Shown here: positions 10,079 through 19,366 of the stretch, in pieces
Numbering within the stretch: position 1 is the first letter of the stretch
Layout of the letters: each line of letters begins with the position of its first letter
NCBI RefSeq assembly: GCF_030499515.1
Contig: NZ_JASTWJ010000002.1
Coordinates: 90,653 to 154,652 of the forward strand
DNA: 64,000 bases
Reading direction: 5' to 3'
Origin: Streptomyces sp. DT2A-34
Lineage (GTDB): Bacteria > Actinomycetota > Actinomycetes > Streptomycetales > Streptomycetaceae
The notes under the pieces: generated by a model
Told to the model about the DNA's origin: nothing
Database searches by the model: none
What the model saw: only the letters and a program-made list of their open reading frames with translations
Translations under genes and position numbers: made by a program

Positions 10079-10249
10079 TCAGTCCTGCCCTCCGCCGTGA
10101 CGTCGCTGCAGCCATCGCCGTATCCGGCTCACCGGGCCTCGCCACGCGTCAAGAAAATGCTCCAGGTCGGCAGCAAGTTTCGTGCCCAGCACCAAGATCA
10201 GGCTGGCACACCCGAACCCGGCAGGAATCCACACCGTGAGCCTGTCCAC
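10079..10249 (-). CDS. 56-residue putative membrane peptide
   Basis: The GTG start at 10247–10249 is preceded on the minus strand by AAGGGGAG at good spacing. The product has a hydrophobic segment (WIPAGFGCASLILVLG) followed by an acidic stretch and a strongly basic tail (RIRRWLQRRHGG), a typical single-span membrane peptide. No family is recognised. It lies between the caspase-like gene and the NucS-like gene but on the other strand, so it is not part of their transcript. Confidence 0.45.
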   Translation of the reverse strand: MDRLTVWIPAGFGCASLILVLGTKLAADLEHFLDAWRGPVSRIRRWLQRRHGGGQD

Positions 10250-10764
10250 GTCTGACTCCCCTTCCCGATGGGCCGGACGTGACGTGACAGGCACGGCTCA
10301 GCCCGGCCACTGATGGACAGTGGTTGAGGACTGAGAGCGGTGCCGACGCAGAGCCTCAGACGAGACTTTGTATTCGATCTGACGGTGCTCCTGCAGATGA
10401 CGGATGCGGGTTCCACACAGGTGCGGGGTTGCCCTCCCCGGCTGCACAGGGCGCGAAACCGGCCGTCGGCCCGGGCCGTCTCCCCATGCCGCTGTGGTGC
10501 GGCGAGCAGTCAAGTCACCGCACCACCATGGTAGTTACAGTATCTGAGGCATGCTAGAGAGCGAGCTGGCCCCATCGTGCAGACCATGACGTGACGCCAT
10601 GCCGCACCAGGGCGGCTCAGTCCGCCCGGCCCGCCAGTTTCACGGCGTACCCGGGCTCGTTGAACGGCCGGGCTCCCCCTCCGCTGCACTCTCCCCAGCG
10701 GATGAAGACCAGGTCATGCGGTTAGGCTTCGTCGAATCAGCAGGTACGGCAGATCGGAGCAGCG
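10250..10764. other. Intergenic region upstream of the NucS-like gene
   Basis: About 515 bp with no supported gene on either strand. The A/T-richer tract near 10527–10560 is the likeliest place for the promoter of the 10765 gene, but no clear -35/-10 pair can be assigned. Confidence 0.4.
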
Positions 10765-11871
10765 GTGGAGCATCTCTTCGCAGTCGACGAAGAAAAAGCG
10801 GCCGCGGTCCCGCCCACCACGCTCGTACAGGAAAAGCTGCTGGAGCCGCAGCACCTGCAGGAATGGGTGATCGCCCATCCCGAGGTGCTGGGCGAGGACG
10901 TGCTGGTGATCACCGCAGAGTATGACCGCTGGGCCGACGCCGAGGGCACACCTGCCCGGGACCGCCTGGACGTGCTGGCACTGGAGGCTTCCGGACGGCT
11001 GGTGGTCGTGGAGCTCAAGCGCAGCCTGGCCAAGCGGGACGTACATCTGCAGGCGATCACCTATGCCGCGCTGGTGTCGCGGTTCAGCGTGGAGACGCTG
11101 GCACAGGCTCATCAGGCGTTCCTGGCCGGGCGCGGGGCGCAGCTCAGCGTCGAGGAGTGCCGCACCCAGCTGCTGGAGCATGCGGGCGAGGAGTGGGACG
11201 TGGAGCTGTTGCGCCGTCCCCGCTTGGTCATCGTCGCAGAGAGCTTTCCCAAGCAGGTCACCCACAGCGTGGTGTGGCTGTCGGAGATGGGCCTGGACAT
11301 CGATCTGCTGCAGGTGAGCCTGTGGCGGGTGGGAGAGCAACTCGTAGCTGGTTTCAGCAAGCTCTACCCGACCCCGGAGGTCGAGGAGTTCACCCTGGCG
11401 CCGGCCCGGGCCGAGTCCAGTGAGGTCGCCCAGAAGCTGCAGGAGCGCAAGCGCTCCCAGAATGCGGTGCATGTGCTGGTCAATGCCGCTCTGCTGCCAG
11501 ATGGCACGCGGCTACGCATGGTCCCCGACCACGGCGCTCCGGTAGCTGTCAAGGAACGCATCGCGGCCTGGGTGAATGAAGACCCGCGCCGGGCCATGGT
11601 CACCTGGCGCAACACCACGGCAAACCCCTTGCAGTGGGATGCCGACGGGCAGTGGTACAGCCCAACGGGACTGGCCGAGCACGTCTTCTTCCAGGTAGCC
11701 GGCCGTACGCCCCCCGGTATCCAGGGCACCACCTGGTGGGTCCTAGATACTGCATCGGTGCCTGACGGAGCGGATCCCGGCAGGTGGGCCGACTTGAGCT
11801 TGGTCACCCTTTCGCAGCGGGTCGATGTCCTGCTGGAAGATCTCGACGGGGTTCAGGCGGCAACCGAGTGA
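10765..11871 (+). CDS. NucS/DUF91-like PD-(D/E)xK nuclease-domain protein
   Basis: A GTG start at 10765 gives 368 residues. Near residues 70–95 the sequence reads RLDVLALE...VVVELKRS, the D-(x)n-ExK signature of the PD-(D/E)xK nuclease fold as seen in NucS and other DUF91 proteins. Just before it is LQEWVIAHPEVLGEDV, which also matches the start of that domain in my memory of the family. The C-terminal ~150 residues have no recognised domain. The gene sits between two paralogous caspase–NTPase genes on the same strand (840 bp after the first, 81 bp before the second), suggesting that it belongs to the same module, perhaps as a DNA-cleaving arm. Confidence 0.75.
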   Translation: MEHLFAVDEEKAAAVPPTTLVQEKLLEPQHLQEWVIAHPEVLGEDVLVITAEYDRWADAEGTPARDRLDVLALEASGRLVVVELKRSLAKRDVHLQAITYAALVSRFSVETLAQAHQAFLAGRGAQLSVEECRTQLLEHAGEEWDVELLRRPRLVIVAESFPKQVTHSVVWLSEMGLDIDLLQVSLWRVGEQLVAGFSKLYPTPEVEEFTLAPARAESSEVAQKLQERKRSQNAVHVLVNAALLPDGTRLRMVPDHGAPVAVKERIAAWVNEDPRRAMVTWRNTTANPLQWDADGQWYSPTGLAEHVFFQVAGRTPPGIQGTTWWVLDTASVPDGADPGRWADLSLVTLSQRVDVLLEDLDGVQAATE

Positions 11872-11952
11872 GGTCCGTGCCGGTGCCGTGCCTCATGAAG
11901 GATCAGCGCCGCCGGTTGTGTCGCTGGCAGTACACAAGGTGAGGGTTTGCGG

Positions 11953-14900
11953 GTGAGTGGGCCAGTGACGGCGGCGCGGCGGCTTGTCGTGGTCAGTGTG
12001 GACGACTACGGAGACGGCGACGAAGGCTTCACCCGGGCCGTGGGCGCTCAGGTGTCGGTGGTCACCGACTGGCTGGCCGGCCCTCATCTGCCGGATGCGG
12101 GCCGGTTCACGCTCTCGCGGCCGGTGAAGCTGGAGCAGGTCCAGGATCTGCGCCGGTTTCTGCTGGAGGAGAATTTGGCCGCAGCCGCGCACGACGGGGC
12201 GCTTGTGGTCTACATCACCGGGCACGGGGTGACGAGCGCGGCCAATCATCATTATCTGACGTTCGCCGCGACCGATCCGCGTCGTCTGGTGGCAACGGCG
12301 TTCCCGACGCGGGATCTGGTGGGGGCTGTCCTGGACAGCGAGGCCGAGCACGTTCTGGTGCTGGTGGACTCGTGTTTCGCCGGCGCGCTCGGTGCGGAAG
12401 TCACCGCGCTGGTCAACGACTTGGCCGCTTCCCGCCGCAGTCTGCCCACTCTCGCGGTGCTCACCAGCGGTGATGTGCACGAGCAGCCGTATGTGGGGGA
12501 GTTCACGAAGCTGATCGCGCTGAGCTTGGAAAAGGCGGCGGACGAGGCGTCGGGGTATGTCAACTCGCATCTTTCACTGGCCGATTGGGAGCGTTTGCTG
12601 GCCGAGGTGGGTGCGGAGCATCCGGAGCTGATCGAGCCGGTGTGGGTGTGGCCGCGCTCACGCAAACCGGTGTTGAGCGCGTGTCTGCCCAACCCTGCGT
12701 ACCGGCCAGTGGAGCCGATGGTGGGGGCGGCCCGGCGGGAGGTGTCGCTGTCCCGCGAGACGCTGCAGTACTGGGCATCCCGCGCCTCCGGGCGGACCAG
12801 TGAGGAGGACGCCGGGTGGTATTTCAGCGGCCGCGGCGTGTTGATGCGTGAGCTGGTCGGCTTCGTGCGCGGTGGTTCGGGCGTGCTGGCTGTCACGGGG
12901 GCGGCGGGCTCGGGCAAGTCGGGCCTCTTGGCGCGGTTGGTCACCCTCAGCGATCCGGTGTTCTTGGCCCTGCCCGACTTCCAAGACGTCCTGCAGCGCG
13001 TGCCCGGGCCGATGCGCCCGAGCGCAGGGGCGGTGGATGCGGCGGTCCTGGCACGGGCGAAGACCTCGCTGGGGCTGATCGAGGATCTGCTGCGGGCACT
13101 CGGACACACGGACCTCTCCGGTGACAGGCCTCCGCTGCAGGTGCTGCTGGGGCTGCTGGGCAAGCGGTCGGCCATGCTGGGGCGGTCGCTGACGGTGGTC
13201 ATCGACGGCCTGGACGAGGCGAGTGAGCCGCTGGCGTGCATCAGTGATGTCGTGGTGCCGCTGGCCCGGCAACGGGGGGCTGATGGAAGTGCGGCGGTGC
13301 GGCTGCTGGTGGGGCTGCGCAGTTCCTCCCCCGCTGGCACGGACGATATGCGCGGGCTGCGTGATGAGCGGGCGGACCGGATGCTGACCGTCCTGCAGGA
13401 GGCGTTGGATGGCGCCCGTGTGCAGCAGCCGGTGCCGTGCCGGCTGCTGCGCACGGACCGGCCAGACAGCATCGAGGACATCGCCGCCTACGCCCGGGCG
13501 CTGCTGCTGGGCGGTGAGCACAGCCCGTACCGGCCAGAGCCGGCTGCCGCGGCTGCGACGGCCCGGCTGATCGCGGCGGCTGTGTGGCCGTCGTTCCTGG
13601 ATGCCCGGCTGGCGGCCGCCCAGTTGCGGACCGCTGCGCGGGTGCAGGATCTCGGTGACCAGGTGTGGCAGTCGCGGCTGGAGTCGGGCACGGCCGCGTT
13701 GCTGTGTGCGGACATCCAGCACGTGGCACGTGACCAGCAGGTACGCGGCGATGTGCTGCTGGCCGTGCTGAGGGCCACGGCGTTCGCCCAGGGCAGCGGC
13801 CTGCCCTGGGCGGAGGTGTGGCCGGCGGTCGTCCGCGGGGTGCTGGGTGGCCGGTCACCGGACGATGCCGCTATCAGTGAGGCCATCCGCATCGTGCATG
13901 CCAGCCGGCTGGCCGGTTACCTGGCCCACGGGGTGGAAGACGGCCGGGCCACCTACCGGCCCGTCCACCAGCGGGTGGCCGAAGCCCTGCTGAACGAGCC
14001 CGCATCCCTGCTTCCCCTGGACGACGGGCCTGCCGCCCGACTCGGCGGGCTGGACGGGGCGCAGCGTACGCACCGCGGCATCGCCCGCCAGCTGGCGGGA
14101 CTGGCCCGGGATACGGCGCCGCTGCCGGCCCACCCGTATGTGCGTCGGCATCTGCTGGCGCACGCCGATGCCGGTGCGGTTCTGGATGACGATCATGTGC
14201 CGGCCAGTCTGCTGGTGCAGGAGACGTCGGGTACGGTGCGGGCCCGTCTTCGGCTGCCGCTGCCGGTAGGCGATATGGGACGGCCCACCCTGGTCGCTGC
14301 CGCGTTGATCGAACCGTATGTCGATGCCGGCGTCGATGCGGCCTCGCGTTTGTCCAGTATCGCCTTCCAGCGTGCGGCGCTGAGCAATCTGGCGGACGAG
14401 CACGGGATGCTGCCGCTGCCCGCAGCGGACTTCTCTCCGCTTGAGCCAGTGTGGACGACCGCTTGGTCGCAGTGGCGGTCGAGAACGAACGTCCTGGCCT
14501 CGGTACGCAAAGCCGTACGCGGGCTGTGCGCGTTCGCCACCGCTGACGGGCGGGGGCTGGTCACCGCCGCGTCCGGTGCGGGCGTGGATGTGTGGGACAG
14601 TGCCACCGGTCAGCGGCTGGTCCACATCCGTATCCCGCAGGTGCGGGACCTGGTGCTGATGGGCGGCCGCGGCGGGCGGACGTTCCTGGTCACCGCAGGG
14701 CGAAAGAGCGCAGCGGTGTGGGATCCCCTCTCGGGTCGCTGCCTGGCCTCACTGCCTGCCCCCGACAACAGGCTGGTTCCCGGTCTGCGGGCAGTCCGGG
14801 TGCTGCAGGACGGCGATCAGGACTGGCTCATCGCGGTCCTCGCGGGCCGTCGCATCTGGCTGTGGCGGCCCGCCGAGGAACAGGTGCATGAGCTGCCCCA

Positions 14901-16368
14901 TGAGGTGGCGCCCGCGCGTGCGGTCGACCTCGTGGTGGTGCACGGCAGCAACAGGCCGGACCTGCTGGCTTACCCCGACCCGATGGCGCGCGGTGTAACG
15001 GTGTGCGACCCGCAGTCTTCGCATGTGTGGCCGTTGGAGATGCCTCGCCAGTTCACCGGCCGTGCCCTGGCCGCGGTGCGCGGACCGGACGGGCATGACG
15101 TGCTGGTGACCCCGCATGGATTCAAGTACGGCCTGTACGTCTGGGACCCCTACAGCGGTCAGCGGTTGTCCGGCCTGGGCGGGGCGGCACAGGACTTGTA
15201 CGCCCTCACCGGCCCCGACGGTCATCGTGTGCTGGGCGTGAAAAACGGCCCCAACGTACGCATCCACGATCTCTCCCGGTCCCGGTCCGGTGACGGCCGT
15301 CTGGGGACCGTCACCGACGACGGCATCCGCGCTGTTGCCGGTGTGCCGCGGCATGGGGGCGGGTGGGCGGCGGTGGCGACGGTGGGAGAGGGAGGCATCC
15401 GCCTGGCCTCTCCTTTTGCTGCGGCGTCCCGCGCCGCGGCGGCTCGTGAGGGCCAACGCAGCGGACAGGCACGGGTACCCGGTCCGCTGCGGAGCCTGCA
15501 CCTGCTCACGGGAGGTTTCCCTGACTTGCTCGCCGGGGTGAGGGCAGGGCGGGCCGTGCTGCTGGGCGCCGACGACGGGCGCTTGTGGTCGAAGTTGCCC
15601 GGCGGGCGTGTGCGCTCTCTCCAGCCGTTCCTGGAAGAGGCAGACGGCAGTTGGCTGGCCGTGGCGACGGAGATAGAGATCACCGTGTGGGACCTGCGCA
15701 AGGAGCAGGCTGTCGGCAGTGTGCCCCTGCAGGAACCGTCGGTGTGGTGCACTGCCGCACTACCTGGCCGCTCCCCTGCGCTGGTGGTGGCCACTTCCCT
15801 GGGTCTGCACCTGTTCACCACCAGCGGCGAACTGGTGTGGCACACGCCTGCGGAGCACCGGTGGCAGGCCTGGCCGCCCGGCAGTCTGTACGTCTGGGAC
15901 CGGGGCACGCGCCACGGCCAGGTCATCGTCGCCGGGGCCGGAAGCACCCTGCTGTTCTGGGACCTGGGCTCCGGAGAACTCCTGGACGAGGGCCACATCC
16001 CGGGCCGGGGCTCGGCCCGCATCATGGCCTCACTCCCCCACACGTCCCACGGGCCGCTGCTGGCCGTGGCCGGCGGCCACCAGGTCAGTCTGTGGAAGGG
16101 CACGTCTCCGTGGGCCACCCTTGAGGCCCCCGCGCCGGTCAACACGCTTGCGGCCCTCACCTCACCGGGCCGACGCTCCCTGCTCGCCACGGGCGGCGGC
16201 ACCGGCGTACAGCTATGGGACCCGCATACCCGCGACGTCGTGCACACCCTGCTCACCGCTGCTCCCGTCACCGGCCTCGCCCACCGGTCTTCCGGTGGGC
16301 ACCACCGCCTCTGGATCGCCGGCCCCGCAGGGATCGCCGCAGTGGACAGCATCCTCCCCGCAGCCTGA
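11953..16368 (+). CDS. Caspase-like / P-loop NTPase / beta-propeller protein (copy 2)
   Basis: This 1471-residue paralogue of the 5529 gene aligns with it from end to end, with the same domain order. The caspase-like domain has His91 (YITGHGV) and Cys141 (LVDSCFAG), the NTPase has GAAGSGKS and VVIDGLDEA, and a C-terminal propeller follows. Frames also open at TTG 11947. GTG 11953 is preferred because GAGGG lies seven bases upstream and the leader before the shared RRLV strand then has the same eight-residue length as in copy 1. The NTPase and caspase cores are much more alike than the propeller blades, which is expected if the propellers recognise different ligands. The gene follows the NucS-like gene by 81 bp and may share its transcript. 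Confidence 0.9.
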   Translation: MSGPVTAARRLVVVSVDDYGDGDEGFTRAVGAQVSVVTDWLAGPHLPDAGRFTLSRPVKLEQVQDLRRFLLEENLAAAAHDGALVVYITGHGVTSAANHHYLTFAATDPRRLVATAFPTRDLVGAVLDSEAEHVLVLVDSCFAGALGAEVTALVNDLAASRRSLPTLAVLTSGDVHEQPYVGEFTKLIALSLEKAADEASGYVNSHLSLADWERLLAEVGAEHPELIEPVWVWPRSRKPVLSACLPNPAYRPVEPMVGAARREVSLSRETLQYWASRASGRTSEEDAGWYFSGRGVLMRELVGFVRGGSGVLAVTGAAGSGKSGLLARLVTLSDPVFLALPDFQDVLQRVPGPMRPSAGAVDAAVLARAKTSLGLIEDLLRALGHTDLSGDRPPLQVLLGLLGKRSAMLGRSLTVVIDGLDEASEPLACISDVVVPLARQRGADGSAAVRLLVGLRSSSPAGTDDMRGLRDERADRMLTVLQEALDGARVQQPVPCRLLRTDRPDSIEDIAAYARALLLGGEHSPYRPEPAAAAATARLIAAAVWPSFLDARLAAAQLRTAARVQDLGDQVWQSRLESGTAALLCADIQHVARDQQVRGDVLLAVLRATAFAQGSGLPWAEVWPAVVRGVLGGRSPDDAAISEAIRIVHASRLAGYLAHGVEDGRATYRPVHQRVAEALLNEPASLLPLDDGPAARLGGLDGAQRTHRGIARQLAGLARDTAPLPAHPYVRRHLLAHADAGAVLDDDHVPASLLVQETSGTVRARLRLPLPVGDMGRPTLVAAALIEPYVDAGVDAASRLSSIAFQRAALSNLADEHGMLPLPAADFSPLEPVWTTAWSQWRSRTNVLASVRKAVRGLCAFATADGRGLVTAASGAGVDVWDSATGQRLVHIRIPQVRDLVLMGGRGGRTFLVTAGRKSAAVWDPLSGRCLASLPAPDNRLVPGLRAVRVLQDGDQDWLIAVLAGRRIWLWRPAEEQVHELPHEVAPARAVDLVVVHGSNRPDLLAYPDPMARGVTVCDPQSSHVWPLEMPRQFTGRALAAVRGPDGHDVLVTPHGFKYGLYVWDPYSGQRLSGLGGAAQDLYALTGPDGHRVLGVKNGPNVRIHDLSRSRSGDGRLGTVTDDGIRAVAGVPRHGGGWAAVATVGEGGIRLASPFAAASRAAAAREGQRSGQARVPGPLRSLHLLTGGFPDLLAGVRAGRAVLLGADDGRLWSKLPGGRVRSLQPFLEEADGSWLAVATEIEITVWDLRKEQAVGSVPLQEPSVWCTAALPGRSPALVVATSLGLHLFTTSGELVWHTPAEHRWQAWPPGSLYVWDRGTRHGQVIVAGAGSTLLFWDLGSGELLDEGHIPGRGSARIMASLPHTSHGPLLAVAGGHQVSLWKGTSPWATLEAPAPVNTLAALTSPGRRSLLATGGGTGVQLWDPHTRDVVHTLLTAAPVTGLAHRSSGGHHRLWIAGPAGIAAVDSILPAA

Positions 16369-16385
16369 GCCAGCGCATGCTGTAC

Positions 16386-16810
16386 TCAGACCGGACGCGG
16401 GAGCAGGTCGGTGATCGCCTCGGATGAAGGCAGGACGTGGTCGCGGGGTGCGCGGCCGGCGGCCGGGTCGGGCGAGATCGCGGCCAGCCTCTGCCGGGCG
16501 AGGTCGACCGGCTCGCCCCGCCGCCACAGCAGGAGCAGCTCGATCTCTTCGCCCTCAAGGGCGTTGCGGCCGTGGAAGGGGAACGGGCACCGCTCCGCCG
16601 GCCGCGCAGTGCCTGCCGCATCACCACGTAGCCGTCACGGCCGCTGAACATGGCATGGAGCGAGTCCTGTCTCCAGCGCTCGTCGGTGGCGTGCTGCACC
16701 ACGACGTCCACGTCGCCCGCCTCCAGAGCGCCGCGGATGTAAGAGCGGAACAGGTAAATCTCCTTTACGAGGTTCAGGGGCCATACGCGCTGCTCCAGCC
16801 GGTCGAGCAA
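16386..16810 (-). pseudogene. Frameshifted minimal nucleotidyltransferase (MNT-like)
   Basis: The first ~75 codons from TTG 16808–16810 encode KEIYLFRSYIRG...GDVDVVV, the GSxxRG...(S/D)xD nucleotidyltransferase core with the usual G-S reduced to R-S. They run on to FSGRDGYVVMRQALRG. The frame then drifts into low-complexity arginine/serine. One base over, the continuation is clear: CPFPFHGRNALEGEEIELLL, then a normal C-terminus ending at 16386. The full span is not a multiple of three (one base short), so a single-base deletion near 16585–16610 breaks it. MNT proteins act as antitoxins with HEPN toxins or modify nucleic acids. No HEPN partner is adjacent. Confidence 0.7.
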
Positions 16811-16956
16811 CTGTCGCCCGTTCCCGCTTCATACCCACTGCTCCCACTCCCCACGGACCGGCACGGTGCCGGGGTGGAGAACCTTAACTCCCGGCACTGA
16901 CAGTGATCTTGGCGTGAGGTACTGCTCAGGCTGCACCGTGCCACCGGCCGCGAGAC

Positions 16957-18279
16957 TTACTCGGGGCCTGTTTCCGCCTCGGCCGCTTCGCACTCGTCGA
17001 CCCGATCCTTGACCTGTGGGTCATCGGCCAGCTCCTCGGGGAGTGTTGTGTCGTGGGTGATGTGTGCCTTGATGAGCTGACGGACGCTTAGACCCCTGGC
17101 CGTACTCAGGTTGGCGGCAGTGAGGTCGGCGTCCGTGAGGTCGGCGTAAGCCAGGTCTGCTCCGCCGAGTTCGGCCCCCGTGAGATCTGCTCCCTGGAGT
17201 TTCACGCCGACAAGGTCAGCGCGGGTCAGGTCGGCGCCCTCCAGGTTCGCCTTGCTCAAGTCGGCATGCTCAAGACGTGCGTGGCTCAAGACGGCCTTGC
17301 TCAGGTGTGCGCGCGTCAGAGTCGCACGGGGCAACGATGCATGGCTGAGGTCAATGTGCGTGAGGTCCGCCCCCACCAGAATCGCTCTCGTCAGGACTGC
17401 GTTCGTGAACTTCGTGCCCACGACGTTCACCGCGGTGAAGTTGGCGTCCGGGGCGATCACGTCGGACAGGTCGCCCTCCCAGAATGTGGCACCCGTCAGT
17501 GCTGCCGATGCGAGATGGGCACCGGCCAGCACGACGCCCTCCAGACGGGCGCCCGTGAGTTCGACGCCCTGCAGATTCGCGTCCTGTAGGTCGACGTCGC
17601 GGATGGTGGCCCCGGTGAGGCGGGCACCCCGCAGGTCCATCACGAGATGGCTCTGCCGCACCGGCTGGCGTCCAAGGACCGTCAAAGCCGCGGTGACGTC
17701 AGAGGCGAGAAGTGTGGATGGCGTCTCCGCCGAGTCCTCCGCTGCGCCCCCTCCTGCCCCGTCCTTCGGCCTGCTTCTCTCTTGTGCTGGGGTGCGCACG
17801 AACGCTGACAGGACCTCGACGACCGTCCGATGGTCTCTCTCGCTGTCGTTCATGATTCGTTCGAGGCTGTAGATGCCGCCGAGCCGTTCGTGAAGATTGC
17901 CGGATCCAAGCAATTTGATCGCTTCGACGTACCGCTCGGTGACCTGTCCCTCGCGTGTCAGCTCCGCTTGCTCGCGGTCCTTCTCACGCAGGTGGGCGAA
18001 CTGCTCCTGGCTGTGTTCGTACAGCTTCTCGGCGTGCCGGTGGTTGCGATGAGTGTAGTAGAGGCCAAGCCCGGTGATCGCTCCTGCCCCGACAGCGACG
18101 AGCATGGTCCGGAAGCCGGTGATGACCACACCGTCGGCCGGCTGAAGGTCCCTTTCCCGAAGGTGGGCACCGTCGATCCACCACGGTCCGCGCCACAGGA
18201 GCAGGACATACCCGATGGCTGCGGCCGTGCCCACTGCAGCGAGGACAAGGCGCCCGGTCTCCGGCTTCATGCAGTGCAT
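16957..18279 (-). CDS. Membrane-anchored pentapeptide-repeat protein
   Basis: The product has 440 residues. Two hydrophobic segments near residues 10–28 and 55–75 should anchor it in the membrane. A charged helical linker (REKDREQAELTREGQ) follows, then a segment common in Streptomyces pentapeptide proteins (YVEAIKLLGSGNLHERLGGIY). From ~residue 210 to 400 there are about forty A(D/N)LxxA pentapeptide repeats, which form a right-handed quadrilateral beta-helix. Some members mimic DNA, but most have no known function. A second ATG three codons downstream (MKPETG) could be the real start; neither has a strong ribosome binding site. Confidence 0.85.
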   Translation of the reverse strand: MHCMKPETGRLVLAAVGTAAAIGYVLLLWRGPWWIDGAHLRERDLQPADGVVITGFRTMLVAVGAGAITGLGLYYTHRNHRHAEKLYEHSQEQFAHLREKDREQAELTREGQVTERYVEAIKLLGSGNLHERLGGIYSLERIMNDSERDHRTVVEVLSAFVRTPAQERSRPKDGAGGGAAEDSAETPSTLLASDVTAALTVLGRQPVRQSHLVMDLRGARLTGATIRDVDLQDANLQGVELTGARLEGVVLAGAHLASAALTGATFWEGDLSDVIAPDANFTAVNVVGTKFTNAVLTRAILVGADLTHIDLSHASLPRATLTRAHLSKAVLSHARLEHADLSKANLEGADLTRADLVGVKLQGADLTGAELGGADLAYADLTDADLTAANLSTARGLSVRQLIKAHITHDTTLPEELADDPQVKDRVDECEAAEAETGPE

Positions 18280-18824
18280 GATGGACCGAACTCGCTACAG
18301 CGCACACATGAACAGGTCATCTCTGAGGGGAAGTTGAGCTTCGAAGTGGCTAACTGAATCGGGCAGGTCAGCCCGGTGGTGTCCGGTTGGGAAAGCAGGG
18401 CGTTGATCAGCGGCCGGACCGCCGGGATGTCGCCCCGCCCACAGCATGGCGTGCTGACCGTCTCCATGGGAACGTGCCAGGTCCCTTCGGCCATGTGAAC
18501 GGAGGAAAGGCCCTGTACGCGTAGGGTGGTCCGGTGAGTTCATCGCTTCGCGGCCGAGCGCGTGGGCCGCTCCCGGCCAGGAAGAGCGCGTCCCGCAGCA
18601 CAGGGCCACAAAGCCGGAAGACAACCCTGCAGTAGAAGTGGCCGACAACGCCATCGCCGCAGCCATCGAAGCCGACCGGGCAAGCTACCGATAGGGCTGC
18701 GACTCCTCATCCGCTTCGCCTCAGGGCTCAGTACTGCGACATAGGAAGTGCCATCGATTTGTCCAGCACCATCGTCACTTGACGCCATCGACTGATGTCA
18801 GCAGCCGCCACCACGAGCACCCAC
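18280..18824. other. Stretch without a supported gene
   Basis: The ~545 bp between the pentapeptide gene and the next minus-strand gene has only short overlapping frames without ribosome binding sites or recognisable protein content. A 75-codon minus-strand frame (18267–18494) has a cysteine-rich product but no start signal, and I do not call it. Confidence 0.4.
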
Positions 18825-19217
18825 TCAACCGCAGGTCAGAGGGCCTATCTCCGACACCTGACACTGGCTCAGTGACGACATCCCCTCACTGGCACTGCAA
18901 CGGCACTTCACACGTGCCCCGGCGCTCGGCATGGACTCGTGCAGTGCGAGAAGGCCCTCGATCACGCCCATGACCGGCCCCCAGTGTTCAGCGAACAGCT
19001 TCACGCCGGTGCGGGGGAACTCAACAGGGATCGGGCAGTAGTCCCAGTTCGTGTGTACTCGCCACAGGTGGTGTTCGGGCGGCACTGTCCCGCGAAGGTA
19101 GACGAGCGCGGCGGTACGCCAGCGGACTTGATCACACGGGTCGCTATCCACGCGCAGGTCACGACCTTCGCGAAGAAAATCCCGCAGCGTGGCCACCTGC
19201 TCCTCAGTCAGCTCCAT
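18825..19217 (-). CDS. Small hypothetical protein
   Basis: From ATG 19215–19217 the frame encodes 130 residues beginning MELTEEQVATLRDFLREGRD. The amphipathic helices and the regular hydrophobic pattern (VKLFAEHWGPVMGVIEGLL) look like a real folded protein. The last ~25 residues are poorer in quality and may reflect a shifted end. The frame extends upstream to 19295 but has no better start. It is divergent from the HEPN/zinc-ribbon gene at 19367. No family recognised. Confidence 0.5.
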   Translation of the reverse strand: MELTEEQVATLRDFLREGRDLRVDSDPCDQVRWRTAALVYLRGTVPPEHHLWRVHTNWDYCPIPVEFPRTGVKLFAEHWGPVMGVIEGLLALHESMPSAGARVKCRCSASEGMSSLSQCQVSEIGPLTCG

Positions 19218-19366
19218 ACTCCGTGCAACGACCGGCCCCGCCCAAGGGCACCGCAGGTCAGCCGACGGTGAGCACAACCTTGCCCTTCCGGACATCGGGC
19301 CATCTCAGCGAAGACGAGAGGTGGAAATTCGAGATCTTCCTGGTTCCTTCGCCCTACGGTTCTGGG

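Noticed and set aside
18267..18494. 75-codon cysteine-rich minus-strand frame
   Set aside because: No ribosome binding site, overlaps the start of the pentapeptide gene, and the sequence lacks recognisable folding pattern.
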